Assembly (NCBI GenBank): GCA_028673005.1
Contig: CM054116.1
Span: 74,103,315 to 74,167,314 of the forward strand
DNA length: 64,000 nt
DNA from: Tanypteryx hageni
Taxonomy: Eukaryota > Arthropoda > Insecta > Odonata > Petaluridae
Direction of reading: 5' to 3'
Shown: positions 34,521 to 46,929 of the stretch, in pieces
Layout: each line of letters starts with the position of its first letter
Position numbering within the stretch: position 1 is the first letter of the stretch
The notes under the pieces: generated by a model
Databases searched by the model: none
Seen by the model: the letters and a program-made list of their open reading frames with translations, nothing else
Told to the model about the DNA's origin: nothing
Translations under genes and position numbers: made by a program

Positions 34521-35340
34521 ACTTTGAAATTCTGTTGTTTTTGGAACGCGTAATCTTCATAGCTCTGTCAGCAGCATGTAGCTAGCAGGCAGTAGGTTTC
34601 CAACCGTCATCACATAAACCTGGAAAACTCCATAAAAATTGGTTATAGTTGAATTGTTGAAATTCTACTCAAGGGAGTAAATTATGTTTTATTATATTTC
34701 TTTGTGTAAAAATTAGTTATTGTATGCATACATGATCTAATTATGTCCTTTAAAATTCTTTGTAGGTTAATAAAATTCTGAGGTGTAGTCTAATAGCAGT
34801 ATGCTCATCGATATTTATAGAAAAAATTCCCATCAGTTAAATATCATTGCGACAACTTCCCATACTAACAGTCCAAATGGAGGGATTTCAAATCTTTTAT
34901 TTCATGTTTATTCACTGTTAAGTGCAAATCTCCTTCATAGACTTTTGATGCATAATTTCAATTTAGTTCATCTCTAATTCGATTAAATAGGACAGCTCGT
35001 ACCGAGATTAAATCATTTTTGTAGGTTTATTTTAGCATCAAGTTTAATTATGTAATGGCTTCCATTGCCGGAGTGGTTTTGGATTTTTTTCACGGCGGGG
35101 ATCGAGTTCCAAACTCCGAAGTAGCGGATTTTTCAGAGCCATCCTCCGTTCCCACATTGATTTACGGAGCTTCTGAGCCCATTTCGAGATTATTAGGCTA
35201 ATGCTGGATGCTGATTCCTATCCTCCCTTCGGTGCGCGTATGTGCGGCTCCCTCATGGCGCGACCTCATGGGGGTGCATCATGTGCTGTTTAGAAACAGC
35301 CAAGACAATGCCATCTCTACCTTACGAACCCTGCTGTTAG
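34521..35340. other. Non-coding, no feature recognised
   Basis: AT-rich sequence, then a GC-richer portion from about 35190 to 35340 without a domain-bearing frame. Confidence 0.5.
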
Positions 35341-36023
35341 ACTTGGCAACATCGCGCCGTCGGCAAGAGGTAGTCCTATTGCTATGTAAGGGTAGATTTC
35401 GTACCGAAAAATATGTTAACTAAAAACTCTTGATGCACAATGAATACATTTTATTACTAAAATAATACCTGACCTCCGTTTGGTCAATCCCAAGCATGTC
35501 ATGTTATTGCCAAGCATAAATGTTAAATACCACTTATCTTTTAAATGTCTCAAATAATTAGGTAAATAATACAAGAAAATTGTCTTCCACAGTAAAATTG
35601 ACATTATATAATTATCAAATTACAATTCCTGTAATTAAAAAGTTGCACTAATAAATTTTCTTATTCACCCTAACAGAAAAGGATAATATTTACAAGTCAA
35701 CACAAATCAAAATATTTTACATTGGAAATACATAACAAACTACTTGGTGAGGGTTTGTAATTTTCTTTTTTTGTTCACTTTTATTTTCTTCACTTTGTTC
35801 ATAAACATACTTGGAGTAGTTATTTAGTCAAATTTTAGCAAACAAACTACTTTATCAAAAATACCACCTACGTGAGTCCCACATTGACAGACTGAATCAA
35901 CATTATTCAAGAAGTTACTTGCTTCTAAACTAGCCTTTGTCAAATCTGTCAGTATTTTTTTCTGATTCGTCCCGATTAGAAACTTATGCTCCATATCGTC
36001 AGTATTCAAAATATACTGAAAGA

Positions 36024-36492
36024 CTAGCTGTGTGACCCGGCGTTGCCCAGGTGCGATTCGGGATTGCACCCGCCCCTCTTTCACTCACCCCTCCCACCGA
36101 CCGCCCCTCTTTCACTCACACCTCCCACCGCCCGCCCATCTTTCACTCACCCCTTCCACCGCCCACCCCTCTTTCACTCACCCCTCCCACCGCCCGCCCC
36201 TCTTTCACTCACACCTCCCACCGCCCACCCCTCTATCACTCACCCCTCCCACCGCTCGCCGAACGTCATTAAGTAGCGTAGGAAAATTGGTGTCCGCGGA
36301 AATATCACCATATCTTTGAAATGGCTTACGTTAGAAGAATAAAATTAAGCCTAAAACCTCTTCGAGATTCCGCTTAATCTTTCAGTGAAAGTTTCGTGAA
36401 AATCGGCCCAGTAGATTCGCTTGGCAAACTTTCAAACTCATCTATCATTAAGCCTTATATATATACACACACATACATATACATATATACGT
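36024..36492 (-). mobile_element. Helitron inserted in the P-like pseudogene
   Basis: In minus orientation the 3' end has the stem of a cccgg(g)caacgccggg-type hairpin and CTAG at 36027-36024, then host T. Sequence 36036-36425 is inverted relative to 28150-28400 and shares, for example, gtgtccgcggaaatatc and ttccgcttaatctttcag. The 5' side is TA/CA-rich and its exact start is unclear; ctgaaag occurs at both outer edges. It splits the transposase C-terminus. Confidence 0.75.
36069..36254. repeat. 31-bp minisatellite, six copies, inside the Helitron
   Basis: Six head-to-tail units of 31 bp (first unit begins cccgcccctctttcactcac) fill 186 bp exactly, with 1-3 substitutions between units. The related Helitron at 28129 has one unit. 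As 31 is not a multiple of three, all three plus-strand frames rotate through the same Pro/His/Ser-rich peptide. Confidence 0.93.
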
Positions 36493-38084
36493 CTGAAAGC
36501 CACCTTCACAAACTCTGATGGAATACATAATTCCCCTCTCTGAAGGTAGTCAAAGTACTTATTGTGTATTTTGTGTCCTTTGCACATGTGCTTTGCACAT
36601 TAATTACAGCCTGTGCCTTTATTCAAACAATGTGATGCATAACCACAAACATATGTTTCGGTAGCTTCATCTAAACACACAATATCAAGGTTGTCTAGAA
36701 CTTAAAATTAAATAAAATGCAAAAACATCTTGTTTGCTGCAGCTTCTTACAATATTACCACAGTTTATTACATCCCATAGTGCTAACTGACTGTCTTTAA
36801 CCATCCCAAAAATTCGTCGTTTCCTTAAATTTTTCTCCGATTCAACAATTTATCTAAATGGCACATTGTAATTGGTACCAGATTAGCACTGATATTGGCT
36901 GAATCTCTCTTCCAAGTTATCAGTCTGAAATTTTCCTGGTAACATATAACTAACAGAAAGATTTGTCAAAGCATATTCAATTACATTTACTAACACTGAT
37001 GAACTCCGTTCTATTGCCAATGACGTATCTCTACTGAGACCACAGTTTTTACTAAGAGGTCTCCATTTGATTACACATTGTACAGACTTCTTTAAAAATA
37101 CTTCTCATCATTAATGTCAGATATAGGACTTCACCATTGGTTTCTTTTAATTTGACCCTTGAATGTACTTTTACTATTCACTATGTCCCGCCATGTTTTT
37201 ATTCTTTCTAAGAAAGAGGAACTGCCTTGATATTCATCAGTTGCTATCAAAGCAGCAATAGTAGAATGGTGAAATGTATTATCTATCAAAGTAATATTTT
37301 GTCGCTCCAAGTTACTAGGAAATAAAATTTAAAAGTTTAGTTCGTATGCTTCCTTTAAAACCATGTTCTTCACTTCTGTGAAACTCCCTTAAATGTTCAA
37401 AGGATGCTCTTTTTGGAATGTCACTCTCAAAATCTGGGAATAGAAATGTTTTACTATCATATTTCAAATTTATCCAGTTATTTCTAATATTTTTGAAAAT
37501 ATGAACACAGTCATATGTTAAATTGATTTGTAAATTCTCATAGCCAGGATTGGGAATTACTGTACTGTCTGATAAAAGTTTATACATATTGTGATTGACT
37601 ATTATAGTCAGGCGTGACACAGATAACCTTGAAAACAAAAGTTTTAATAAATGTAATGGCACCTCAAGCTTAACATCCCGTAACTGTTCTCCAGATATAT
37701 TATGCACGGGGAATAATTTAATTATTTCTTTGAAGTTTCCAGATGGGGAACTAATCATGAATCTGACCACAGTTTTGGCTATTTTTGCATGGTTTTCAGC
37801 TGATCCCACAATATTCTGGTCCTTAAAACTTAAATTGCTAGTAACATATATTTAATCAATTAGCAAGCACACAATCTTCTCCCTTAGTTTAGTTTTTTGA
37901 CATATGACTCAAATAATGTGATGTACTTGATGGACCATTGTCTGGAGACATTTGAAGATGAGAAAATTTGCTGTAAGTATCTTTTGTGTGGCAATATCAA
38001 GTGTTCCCGACAATAACTGTAAGCAGTGGGTGACAACGAGTAGTTAATAAAAGCATACAACACAGTGGATGGATTATACACCCG

Positions 38085-39085
38085 CTTTTAGTGCTTTTCG
38101 TCAATGCTGAAAAGCACTATTATCTTCGTGATGTCCGTGATATCAGGGAAGAATTGGCTTGACCGATTTCAACCAAATTTGGTACATAGAGTCATTACAT
38201 AAATATAGGGCCGAAATGGCATATTTCAACCAAATCGACTCAGCAATTACAATTACAAAATTAAACTTTTCGGTAATAATGAATTTGGAAGGAATTGGCC
38301 CAACCGATTTCAACGAAATTTAGTATGAATATGGTGTGCAACATTAAAAAACAAAAATCAATATTTTAAATGTACATATAGAAATCAGGGCTGCTACAAT
38401 ACAAGTAATAAAAAATTCTTTTTACAAGTATTTGTGTTGAACTGTTTAAATCAATTTAACCAAATTTATAATTTGTAATGTACACATATATACAAAACCA
38501 TAATAGCATATTTGGACCGGATAAATCGAACAGGGGCGCCACACTTACAAATTAAATTCTTTCAGTAATTACGGATTGGGAAGGAATTGCTTGAACGGAC
38601 TTCAAATAAATTCTGTATACAAAATTTGTACAACATACTATAATGAAATCAAGATGTTTAAAGCGGAGATGAAGAGCAGGGCTACCACAATAAAAAGTAA
38701 AATTATATTTTTACACGTATTTATAGAAAACTGGCAGCATGAATTTTAATCCAATATGGTACATATAATCCTCATATAAATAAATATCCAAAACAGCATA
38801 TTTCAACCGGGTCGACTACACAGGGCTACCACAATATCCAGGTTAGAATGTTTCTGTAACTATGAGTTTGGAAGTTTTTAGTTGAACCGATTTCAAAAAG
38901 GGGCTAGTATAGAATGGCAAAATGAAATGAACATGTTTCAAGCTTATCTATAAAGCAGGGCTACCACCATCTAAGGAAAAACAATTTTCTGATTTCAAAG
39001 CAAATACATTCATATATAATTGCACTACGGCGAATTTGACGAAAAGTACTTATGTACACGGGAAACCCATGCACATCCCTACTTG
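38085..39085 (-). mobile_element. Helentron/INE-like non-autonomous element with 145-bp internal repeats
   Basis: A 1-kb block interrupts the P-like transposase. Near one edge agtgcttttcgtcaat (38090) is inverted relative to atttgacgaaaagtact (39034-39050) near the other. At the 38090 side a perfect 10-bp stem (agtgcttttc 38090-38099, gaaaagcact 38109-38118) encloses a 9-base loop. The core holds about six diverged repeats anchored by ccgatttcaa-like strings at about 38163, 38303, 38446, 38595, 38740 and 38887. Asymmetric terminal inverted repeats, a 3' stem-loop and internal tandem repeats resemble DINE-1/HINE elements. The exact insertion dinucleotide was not determined. Confidence 0.55.
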
Positions 39086-40205
39086 TTTTTAATTCATTAA
39101 CTTAATTTGATCTAAAACAAGACAACTTCCCACTATCACAAATGTTTTCATCTTCTGCTAAATTACTAGCCTGTTCTAAATGACCCTGGGTGTTTCTTAA
39201 AATGCAATCTATAGTTATATTAGGCTGACTTTCATTGACTGCATTTTTATATCGTACCAGCAGATTTCCAATTTTTGGCCATTTTGTAACTTCCAATTGA
39301 GATGGAAGAATTCAGCTTAAATCATGTGCTGGAATCTCAATTCCACTAAAATTTACCTTAATTAATAAGTTCTTGTTTACCACAACACTGCACACTACCT
39401 TTAATTCACCGTCTATTGACAAATTACAATCTACATTTAAAATGTAGAAGTACAAACAAAGTTCACTATTTTCCAATTCCAGCTCAATAAGTTTGCTATC
39501 TGGGTAAGAAATTTGTCAACAAAATTATTATAATCTGTAATATTGTCCCTGCTCAAAAGGTTTTCTACCTGTTCCGTATGTCTCCACATTTTTCTGTCTG
39601 GCTCTCTTTGAATTGCTGATTTTGTGCTGAGGTAAGGTGTCAAGTTGTCGAACAACCATGGTGCAGCATCGTCTGACAATTTAGGATAGCTGGGAAAAAT
39701 TTCTTCAGTGACACCATTGGGATTTTTAAACTTTTTATATTTGATTACATCATTATCAGCAAAATGTTTTATATACACGGCCGAACTTTGAGATGGTGTC
39801 CAGTCTTTTCGTGGAATTGCACATAACCATGCGTTTCTTCTCCCTTTATCTTTAGGAAACCAAAATGTCGATACAGGAGCATCTTCTTTTAATGTGCTGT
39901 CATAATTACGCAACACCTTCTCGGCATCTAGGAAAAAAGAGGATAACAGAAAAGTAGGGTTATATCGAAGCGTGACATACTTCCAACATTTAAAACACGA
40001 GGTATTTACAGTTAAAATCTACCAAATGCCTTACCTTATGCACCAGATATGCAGACGAATTATATAACGACAGTGTTTTGCAAGAAATCGACGTCTTCAA
40101 TTAAAACAACAATAAATCAAACACAAAACCACCAGCGTCACCATTCCATGCAGCGGGAACACAAACACAACGGTCGCGTCGGACTACCCGCAAGGTTGCC
40201 AGATT

Positions 40206-42839
40206 TCAAGCAACACGGCTTGTAGAACAAGCAAAATCATTCATTGTAAAATTGAAATAACCGTCCTTGCGTTGTATTTGTTAAAGTTAAAAAAAATAGA
40301 TTTCGAAACTCGTAATTTTGTTCCCATGTCGAGGTTTTCGGCGTCCCTTTTATTTTGGCATCCTTTTATGTCTACATTTTATATTCTTACGACTGCCAAG
40401 ACGACATTTCCCTTGCTTGTTTCGGTGGAGTTTGCACAAAAGAAAAGTTGCGCGCTAAAACACTCACTCTTGGCTGATGCGCGCTATTGGCAAAATTTAA
40501 GATCAAAAGTTTTTCGCGTTTTTCGTTCCTCCCCATCTTTTCTACTCTCTCTCTCTCTCTTTCCCTTTCCCATCTTTGTTTAGAGCATTTCACGCACACA
40601 TTCTCACACAGCCATCCCATTTGACCTCACTCCCTTCCCATCTCCATGTCAACCGCGGCTTCCCCTCTTTCCTCCGCGCAGATCCGTTTGTCCTGGAGAC
40701 CTCTGGAGCGTGCCCTCTCGCACCGGCGAATGCTATTTCCTGTGCGCGCCGACGAGCGACGCCTCTCTCGGAAACCTCCCTCCGCTCCCCTCCCCTCGGT
40801 TCTCCATCCGCAATCTCCCATTCCGCCCCACGCCGCCACTCTAGTCCCCCATCTACCTCACACGCCCTCTCTCCTTTCCCGCACAAATAATGAAGTGGGG
40901 TCGGGTGGGTTTTTTTTGGAGGGAGGAGTGGGAGGGTAAGTGCACCCTGGGATCGATTCACACTATGCAGTTTCTATTCTCTTTCTCCGTCTCCTCTCTC
41001 TCCCTCTTTCCGTCTCGAAAATGTTACTATTGGATAGAGAGACTGGGGAAGGGTGGGAATTGGTGAAGTTATGGGGTTGAAAGTTCGAATGTGTTTTGAC
41101 TTCTCCCAAAAGCAATGTCAAAACTTTTCCCTTCTCCTTCTGCTGTTCATTTTAACGCTTTGCGTGGAACTTGATGCGCGCGATCCTATTTCATCGCGGA
41201 AAAATTTATTAAGCATGTGAAAATGTTATATGTTGTTTAATATTTATTAACTACATGTGCTGTTCAAAGTAATTAACTGTCCATCGTTTCACCCGCGCAC
41301 TATGTTATTAACCTATTAGTTGATGGATTTATTCATTCATAAATGAGAGTTTTCGGCGTCAAGAGCGTCGGCAATCCATCCTCGAGTCGGCCAAAAATCT
41401 AATAATCGTTGACTTTCCACTATCTAGCGTGAAGAATTCAGGTTGGATGGCGTTTTAATTTAATTTATGGCAACCTTTATTAAGTGAAATTAATCTGAGA
41501 GGCTTTCGCCGGTACGTATGGCTTCATACTTTAATTAATTTTTCCACGGCTTGTTTTTCTCTCTTTGTTTTCACGTCAGTTTGAGTAGATTATTTGGCGG
41601 CTTACAACCAGTGTGTGTTTTCGACCCTTGCATAAGATTTTTGGGTAAAATATAGCTAATTGCCCGATATCCTAGTATGTATTCGTAAAAAGTGTTAAAA
41701 ATTGCGATTATTTTTTTCTTTGTCGTGTCTATGCCGGGAGACTCTTTTCATGAGAGTGATGCGCAGTTAGCGACACAGATTTCGTTCGCTTTTGCTTCTT
41801 TGTGCTTGTGCTTGCGTTTTGCACGGAAATTGAATCTCCAACGAAGTGCTTTGAACAACTCGGGAAAGTTATTTTTGCAAGTTTTGGCAGCTTAATCAAA
41901 GAAGAACGCCCTCACTGCCCTGTGTCTATTTCTCTAGTCGCACGTTCCACGCCTTAAGGTCACGTAGAGAACAACCTTACCTCGCATGCGTCGTAATAAG
42001 CCTTGTTTGTAACAGTTGTAGTCAAGGTAGAACAAAAAGAGCTTCTCTAGTGTGAATCCGACATGGAATATTAATTTCGAGTAACTCGGGTGAATAACAG
42101 TTGGATAATTAATCTCGTAGGAGAAATATGACTCGACTAAGATTTTTTAATTTAAAAAAGTAAATAATACCTTATTAACCACGTATTGAAAACAAAAACA
42201 CCCTTATCGCATTTTATCATTAGTTTTAATTGAAATTTTACTTGAAATATTTCGCAATATAAGGCTTGAGAAAAGATTTTGATTTTGATTTTGCTTGTGG
42301 AACACCGGGATGCCAATTATCTTTTTTCACATTACGATTCGTTGCTTTTATTGGCTAATCTAAGCGTTTAACAATATCTTCGGGCTTTTTTCCTCTTTTG
42401 TATGGCACAAATTGTTGATCTTCGTATTATATTTCTAATTGCAACCGTAACGGTAGCAGTCGCGTAGGATTAGCGTTAATTTAATTAGCACTTCAAATCG
42501 ATAAACACTGAAATATATTGAGCAAGGTGATTGACGAATGTTCCGCGAAATGGTCCATATTAGCACCTCATTATTTTGTAATCGATTGCGAAACGTTGCT
42601 TAGGGTCATATCTACCCCACGCAAGTAATTAATGGTTATTTCTTGTATGACACAAATGATCGTTTTAACCGTAGGATGTATGACTCAGCGTTTGCAAACA
42701 TTTACATGAGTGGGGTAAAACAGATCTACTAGTAACATCGTATGGTTTCTCTCATAAAATAACGCATTTAATTTTTTTTAAACATTATCAAGCGGAAGCA
42801 TTCATTTATATATATACATATCATTTGTTTATCGTTTAA
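40206..42839. other. Non-coding with CT-rich island 40530-40900
   Basis: The CT-rich block 40530-40900 generates several overlapping open frames without domains. The rest is AT-rich. No gene recognised. Confidence 0.55.
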
Positions 42840-43514
42840 AGATGTGGCTTTGTATTTTTTGTTCTTAAGGTCGACTCCATATGTTGTCCTATTATAAAAC
42901 TTGATATTTTCTGCCTTCTGCATTGTTTCGTCAATGACATCTGCATAATGTTGATGGATTCTGAATCGATATAGTTAGGGTTAGTATTGTGGTCACTCCT
43001 AGATTTTTTGACTTTTCTTGGGTTTATTCTCACCTAGATAGAGCCAGCCATAGCGTAGCCTATATCTGCATACTTCACATATCCTAAAGATCTTGATTCC
43101 GCATTTTGTAGGTTTGATGAGAATGTATTGGGTGAAAGAACATGTGCCGCGAAATCCTAGAAGCTGCACGTCGGTGATCTCGTTCTCTGCTGCTGTCATC
43201 ACCGTACATCCGTTAAGAAACCTCCCATATAATATATCTGGTCAGAGAATTTTACCTGTCACTATCCTTTCTTACCGAGTTCTTTTGTCTTTGATTCTCG
43301 GAAATCTTATTTATTCAAATCGGTTGACGGTCAAACAAGCTATGACGGATTTGTTGCTCGATTCGTTGGTTCTTGTCATTATAAGAATGCAAAAGAAAGC
43401 GTCCAGTTCATCTTTAGATATAGGCTGCAATGTCTTTCTCTTGCTCTTGCGTACAAGTCGGAATTCTTGGTCGGTTCATCTCTTGCTTACTTCTGCAACC
43501 TCGTCTGTTATGGA
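42840..43514 (-). pseudogene. Degenerate piggyBac transposase
   Basis: One minus-strand frame from about 43514 to 42999, read through five or so stop codons, gives PISKDELDAFFCILIM, then NRFE, IRFPRIKDKRTR, ERIVTGK, and the diagnostic core LGFRGTCSFTQYI / KPTKCGIKIF (about 43172-43086). This corresponds to the conserved GFRGRCPFRQYxPxKPxKYGIK block of PGBD4-type piggyBac transposases, next to a catalytic Asp region. After a frame change, FYNRTTYGVD (about 42893-42865) matches the FYNxTKGGVD block. Parts between these blocks are shortened. No TTAA-flanked termini were identified. The plus-strand frame 43093-43533 is its antisense shadow. Confidence 0.75.
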
Positions 43515-43936
43515 TTATATCCAACTGGTGTAAAGATTAATGGAGTTTTATCCTTTGGTCCTCGATGTTTTGAGATGCATTTTTCTATCTAGCTGGACAG
43601 GGTATCTGCTTTACAATGTGTCATTTGGTGCGGCATTAAGCTATGCATAACACCCCACCTACATAAATGTGTTGTGTGTTGTTTATGTGTTTTTTCATTA
43701 AAATTATACAATAACTAATTCTTCCAAGACTGGTTTTGAATAACGAAGGAGATGCTTAGAGAATATCTAAGACCACAAATCGATATCTTAAAGAATCTCG
43801 AAGATAGAGTAATATTTGCATATGGCTGCATCTAAAATTTCCCATCCCTAAATTCTAGGTTTAATAAAGTGCTTTCTCTGTTATAATTGGCATCATCAGA
43901 CGCGGGACTATCGTGTAATTTTTTACATATTTCTCC
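43515..43936. other. Non-coding between piggyBac relic and hAT MITE
   Basis: AT-rich; may include the lost N-terminal part of the piggyBac relic. Nothing further recognised. Confidence 0.4.
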
Positions 43937-43944
43937 TCCTAGAT

Positions 43945-44211
43945 CAGGACTTCCCAACCTGCTGCTCGCAAGCGCCATCGTGCTCTTTGTTAGTCTGGCC
44001 GTGCCCTTCTAGGATGCTTAAAATAGTCTTTCGTAGCAACAGTAATTTAATTTCTTCGTTTGTCTTTTTTTCTAAACGTGTTAAAAGAGTTATTGATAAC
44101 ATTGACGTTAGTTTGATTTTATGTATTCCTATTTTTGCAAAAGTATAGTGGTGCTCGTTTGGTATTATAGAAAATAACTTAGTGCTCGCTCGACAAAGTT
44201 AAGAGCCACTG
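43945..44211. mobile_element. hAT-type MITE, 267 bp
   Basis: The left end CAGGACTTCCCAACCTG and the inverted right end CAGTGGCTCTTAACTTTG share CAG and a cccaac/ttaac core. Flanking octamers tcctagat (43937-43944) and ttctagag (44212-44219) agree at 6 of 8. Short gtgctcg motifs lie near the right end. No coding capacity. Confidence 0.7.
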
Positions 44212-46929
44212 TTCTAGAGAATCATTTTTCGCATTCATAAGTCTTTCCCGCTTGCCCTATTGTTGGCGTACCAAATGCACCTTCTTGACCGTTGATGGTT
44301 TCGAAGGAGATGCCTAAAGCTTAGCGATCAATCTACGCTCATTCTTCACCTTCGTTGCACAATTTCTATTACTTGCTACCTTCTCTTCTTTTCACACAAC
44401 CTTCTACGCCACCGTCATCCTAAAATCCTCGCTTTTTCACGCTGTACTCCCTTCCTCTCCGCCTCCGATTCCCTTCCATCAAATCCATCAGCGCCGATTT
44501 CATCGGACATTTAGTGAGCTCACTGATTGATTGATCCGCTCACCATCCTTTTTGGAAGCTAAGTAATCTCTCCACATTGCCAGCAGCTGATGTTTGTTTC
44601 ACCGGATCGGTATAGGGAGGAGGCATACAGAGGAAAAGTAAGGTCTTCTCATTCTGGCGGCAGCGTGGGTTGCAAAAAAAGCCCCAGAAAAAACACTAGG
44701 CTTAATTATTGTTTCTTAAACTTAGTTTTGGAATTAATTGGACTTATTTGGATGCGGCTTAGAGTGGAGACCTTATCTTTGTTTGTTGTAATTTATAATG
44801 CGCAAAAAGGAACTCTTTTCAACCATTCGATCAGATTTGACTTGCTTGTGTTCGGTAAAGCACGTTGTTACCCCCAAAAGGTCATTTTATGTTCTAATTG
44901 GTAGGATTTCTGTATTTTACGCCGACTCCGACTTTGCATTTCTTCTGTTTACTGGAATACGATGATTAATTTTTTTCTAATTTAGTAACTAATTTATTTC
45001 TTCTTTTAGAGTTACTTTCGAATTTGCGACCCTACTTGTTAGGTGATAGTACTATTCTATGCATTAATGAGATGAGACTGTCTAGTCTGTGTCGTCCGAA
45101 TAAATATCTCCATCGCTTCTCTTAGTTAAATTCTAGAGTTTGAGTGAGACTTGGACAGGTAAATGAGAAGCAATTCTGACAGCGTTATCTTTCGAATTAA
45201 TTTTACAAATTATTTAAAAAATTAAAATTCGTTATTTCGACAAAAAATTTAATTGCAATAATTTCTTTCAGTTACTGACAATAACTTCTATTTTAACCGT
45301 TTCTCTTTTTTGAGGTTTTTTACTAAACGGCATTAAATCATACGCTAATTGTACAAAACTGAAAATGTGGGGACGTTTAATGTAGTTGCCCATCACTAAT
45401 CAAATTTTAAGATTTGATTTGAGCGAAGATCATTTGGCAATTAATCTATTTTTGTCGCAAGTTAAGACTCATTATCGTCAGCCTAAGAGACGACACCTTT
45501 TCTTAGTTCCCCAAGAAATGCCAACAAAGAAAGGACAGATAGATCGCGGTTCGAGAACAAAAAATAAAACTTTTTGGTGACTTCTGCTAAGAAAGACAGT
45601 AGAAGAGGGAGAGAGAGAGAAAGAGGGGGTTAGAGAAACTACTTTATCAAAGTGGAATTTGAGCAGAGCCCTTTGCGAAATTTCTCGTAATTCTTCAGGC
45701 TACACAACTCGACGGTAGTTTTCAGAGTCTCGTAATGGTCCAAGTCACATACAAAGTTACGAGGTAGAGGGTAAAACTTTCGTTTTAAATGGCTCGCATG
45801 ATTTGCGGCTCCGAGTATTGACGCCTTACTGGTCGGCTGTGTGTGTGTTCGGGTGGGAATGGATTGGGTTAGCGGCGTCTGCGAGTTGGGAGGTTTGGGA
45901 AGAGCGGAAGGGATTGTGTGCGGGGCGGGAAAGAGGATTTTGGGTCTCTTTCCATTGGAGGGTTTGCAGGTTTTGCGGTGAGGGATTGCGCACACGGGCC
46001 TTTTAGATCGCGCCCGCCGTCTTTTGAGCGCTGAATGGGTCCCTTGAGGTGCTTTTTGGGCGCGGGTGAGTGGGGTGCGGGGGGGAGAACCCTTTACGGG
46101 TTAGAATTCTAGCCTGTGGCTCACCGATCGAACCCCAGATCTTGCTTTCGAGGACATCCTTTTAAAACTCCTCCTCCTTTGATAATCCCCGCCTCTCTTC
46201 TGCTCGGGAGGAAATCCCATTTCCAACCTCCTTGCCTGGGATTTACATCTCCGTTAGCGGTCCAGCCTCTTAACCGGTGTAATGGGAGGAGATTTGGGCG
46301 ATTATTTTAAAAGCTTTGCCACTGGTTTGGCGTCATCACTTTTTTAATTACCTGGTTTTAACTCTTGGATTTAATTCGGCGTTGTCCTGGTTCGGATGTG
46401 CGACTCGTTATTATTTATTTAAATTACTGTGGGCAATAATTACAGTTGTTGGAATTAATATGTAACAATAGAATCGATTTAAAATTACTCTGTTAATTCT
46501 TTCTATATTTTATGACTGGTTCGTTTCAGTGTGTCCAAATATGTTGTTGTGAATTATAACTAACGAGAGGCGTTTAATTGCATTGGTGGGAAAATTATTG
46601 GAGTCGTAACCGCAGACAATAAATTTAAGGGCGTTAAATAAAATATTGGGGGACTATTAAAATTATAATTTAATCGCGACTAAAAAATAAAAACTGACAA
46701 ATACGCTTCATTTTCGCTTTTCAGATTTTATTTAGCGAAATGTTATTTTCCCCTCCAAAGCAAGGAAAATATCCTTTTTTTTCCATCGATAAGAATTTGT
46801 ATTTTAACAAAAAATTCAATTCTCCTGAGGAACTTCGTTTGCTGATAGTCTAATACCGCCTTCGTTTCTTATCTCTCGGAAGCATAAAAAAAAACAATTT
46901 TCCTCTCGCGAGGCGGAAGGAAGAAATAA

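Larger units (their letters stand above)
35822..39927 (-). pseudogene. P-element/THAP9-type transposase pseudogene, nested insertions
   Basis: Minus-strand pieces appear in the order of a THAP9/P transposase. Start at Met 39927 (PRRCCV), with a small shift inside the THAP C2 motif. 39916-39437 encodes the rest of the THAP domain (STFWFPKDKGRRNAWLCAI, then VYIKHFADNDVIK) and a coiled-coil-like part. A shift near 39490 leads to a frame read to about 39102. After a 1-kb insertion, 38081-37884 reads YCREHLILPHKRYLQQI. Then LLID (probable first catalytic Asp) with a TAA just after it, RFMISSPSGNFKEIIKLF and DCVHIFKNIRNNWI (37809-37315), the RNase H-like core. 37310-36500 continues with many stops (ICGYA-like YVCGYASHCLNKG). 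A Helitron splits the final segment, which ends at 35824. Multiple shifts, stops and two insertions make it dead. Confidence 0.8.
35341..40205 (-). mobile_element. Putative full extent of the P-like element
   Basis: Tentative termini: cttggcaacatcgcg at about 35350 and, inverted at the other side, ctggcaaccttgcg near 40190-40203. They match partially (tggcaac core). No convincing 8-bp duplication was found, so the ends are a proposal. Confidence 0.3.

Noticed and set aside
36069..36254. CRISPR-like regular repeats
   Set aside because: Units are directly adjacent with no unique spacers, and the array lies within a eukaryotic Helitron, so it is a minisatellite.
40590..40961. 123-codon minus-strand frame (Arg/Glu/Gly-rich)
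   Set aside because: Antisense reading of a CT-rich island with several equally open overlapping frames.
43093..43533. 146-codon plus-strand frame
   Set aside because: It lies exactly antisense to the degenerate piggyBac transposase, whose conserved blocks are on the minus strand.
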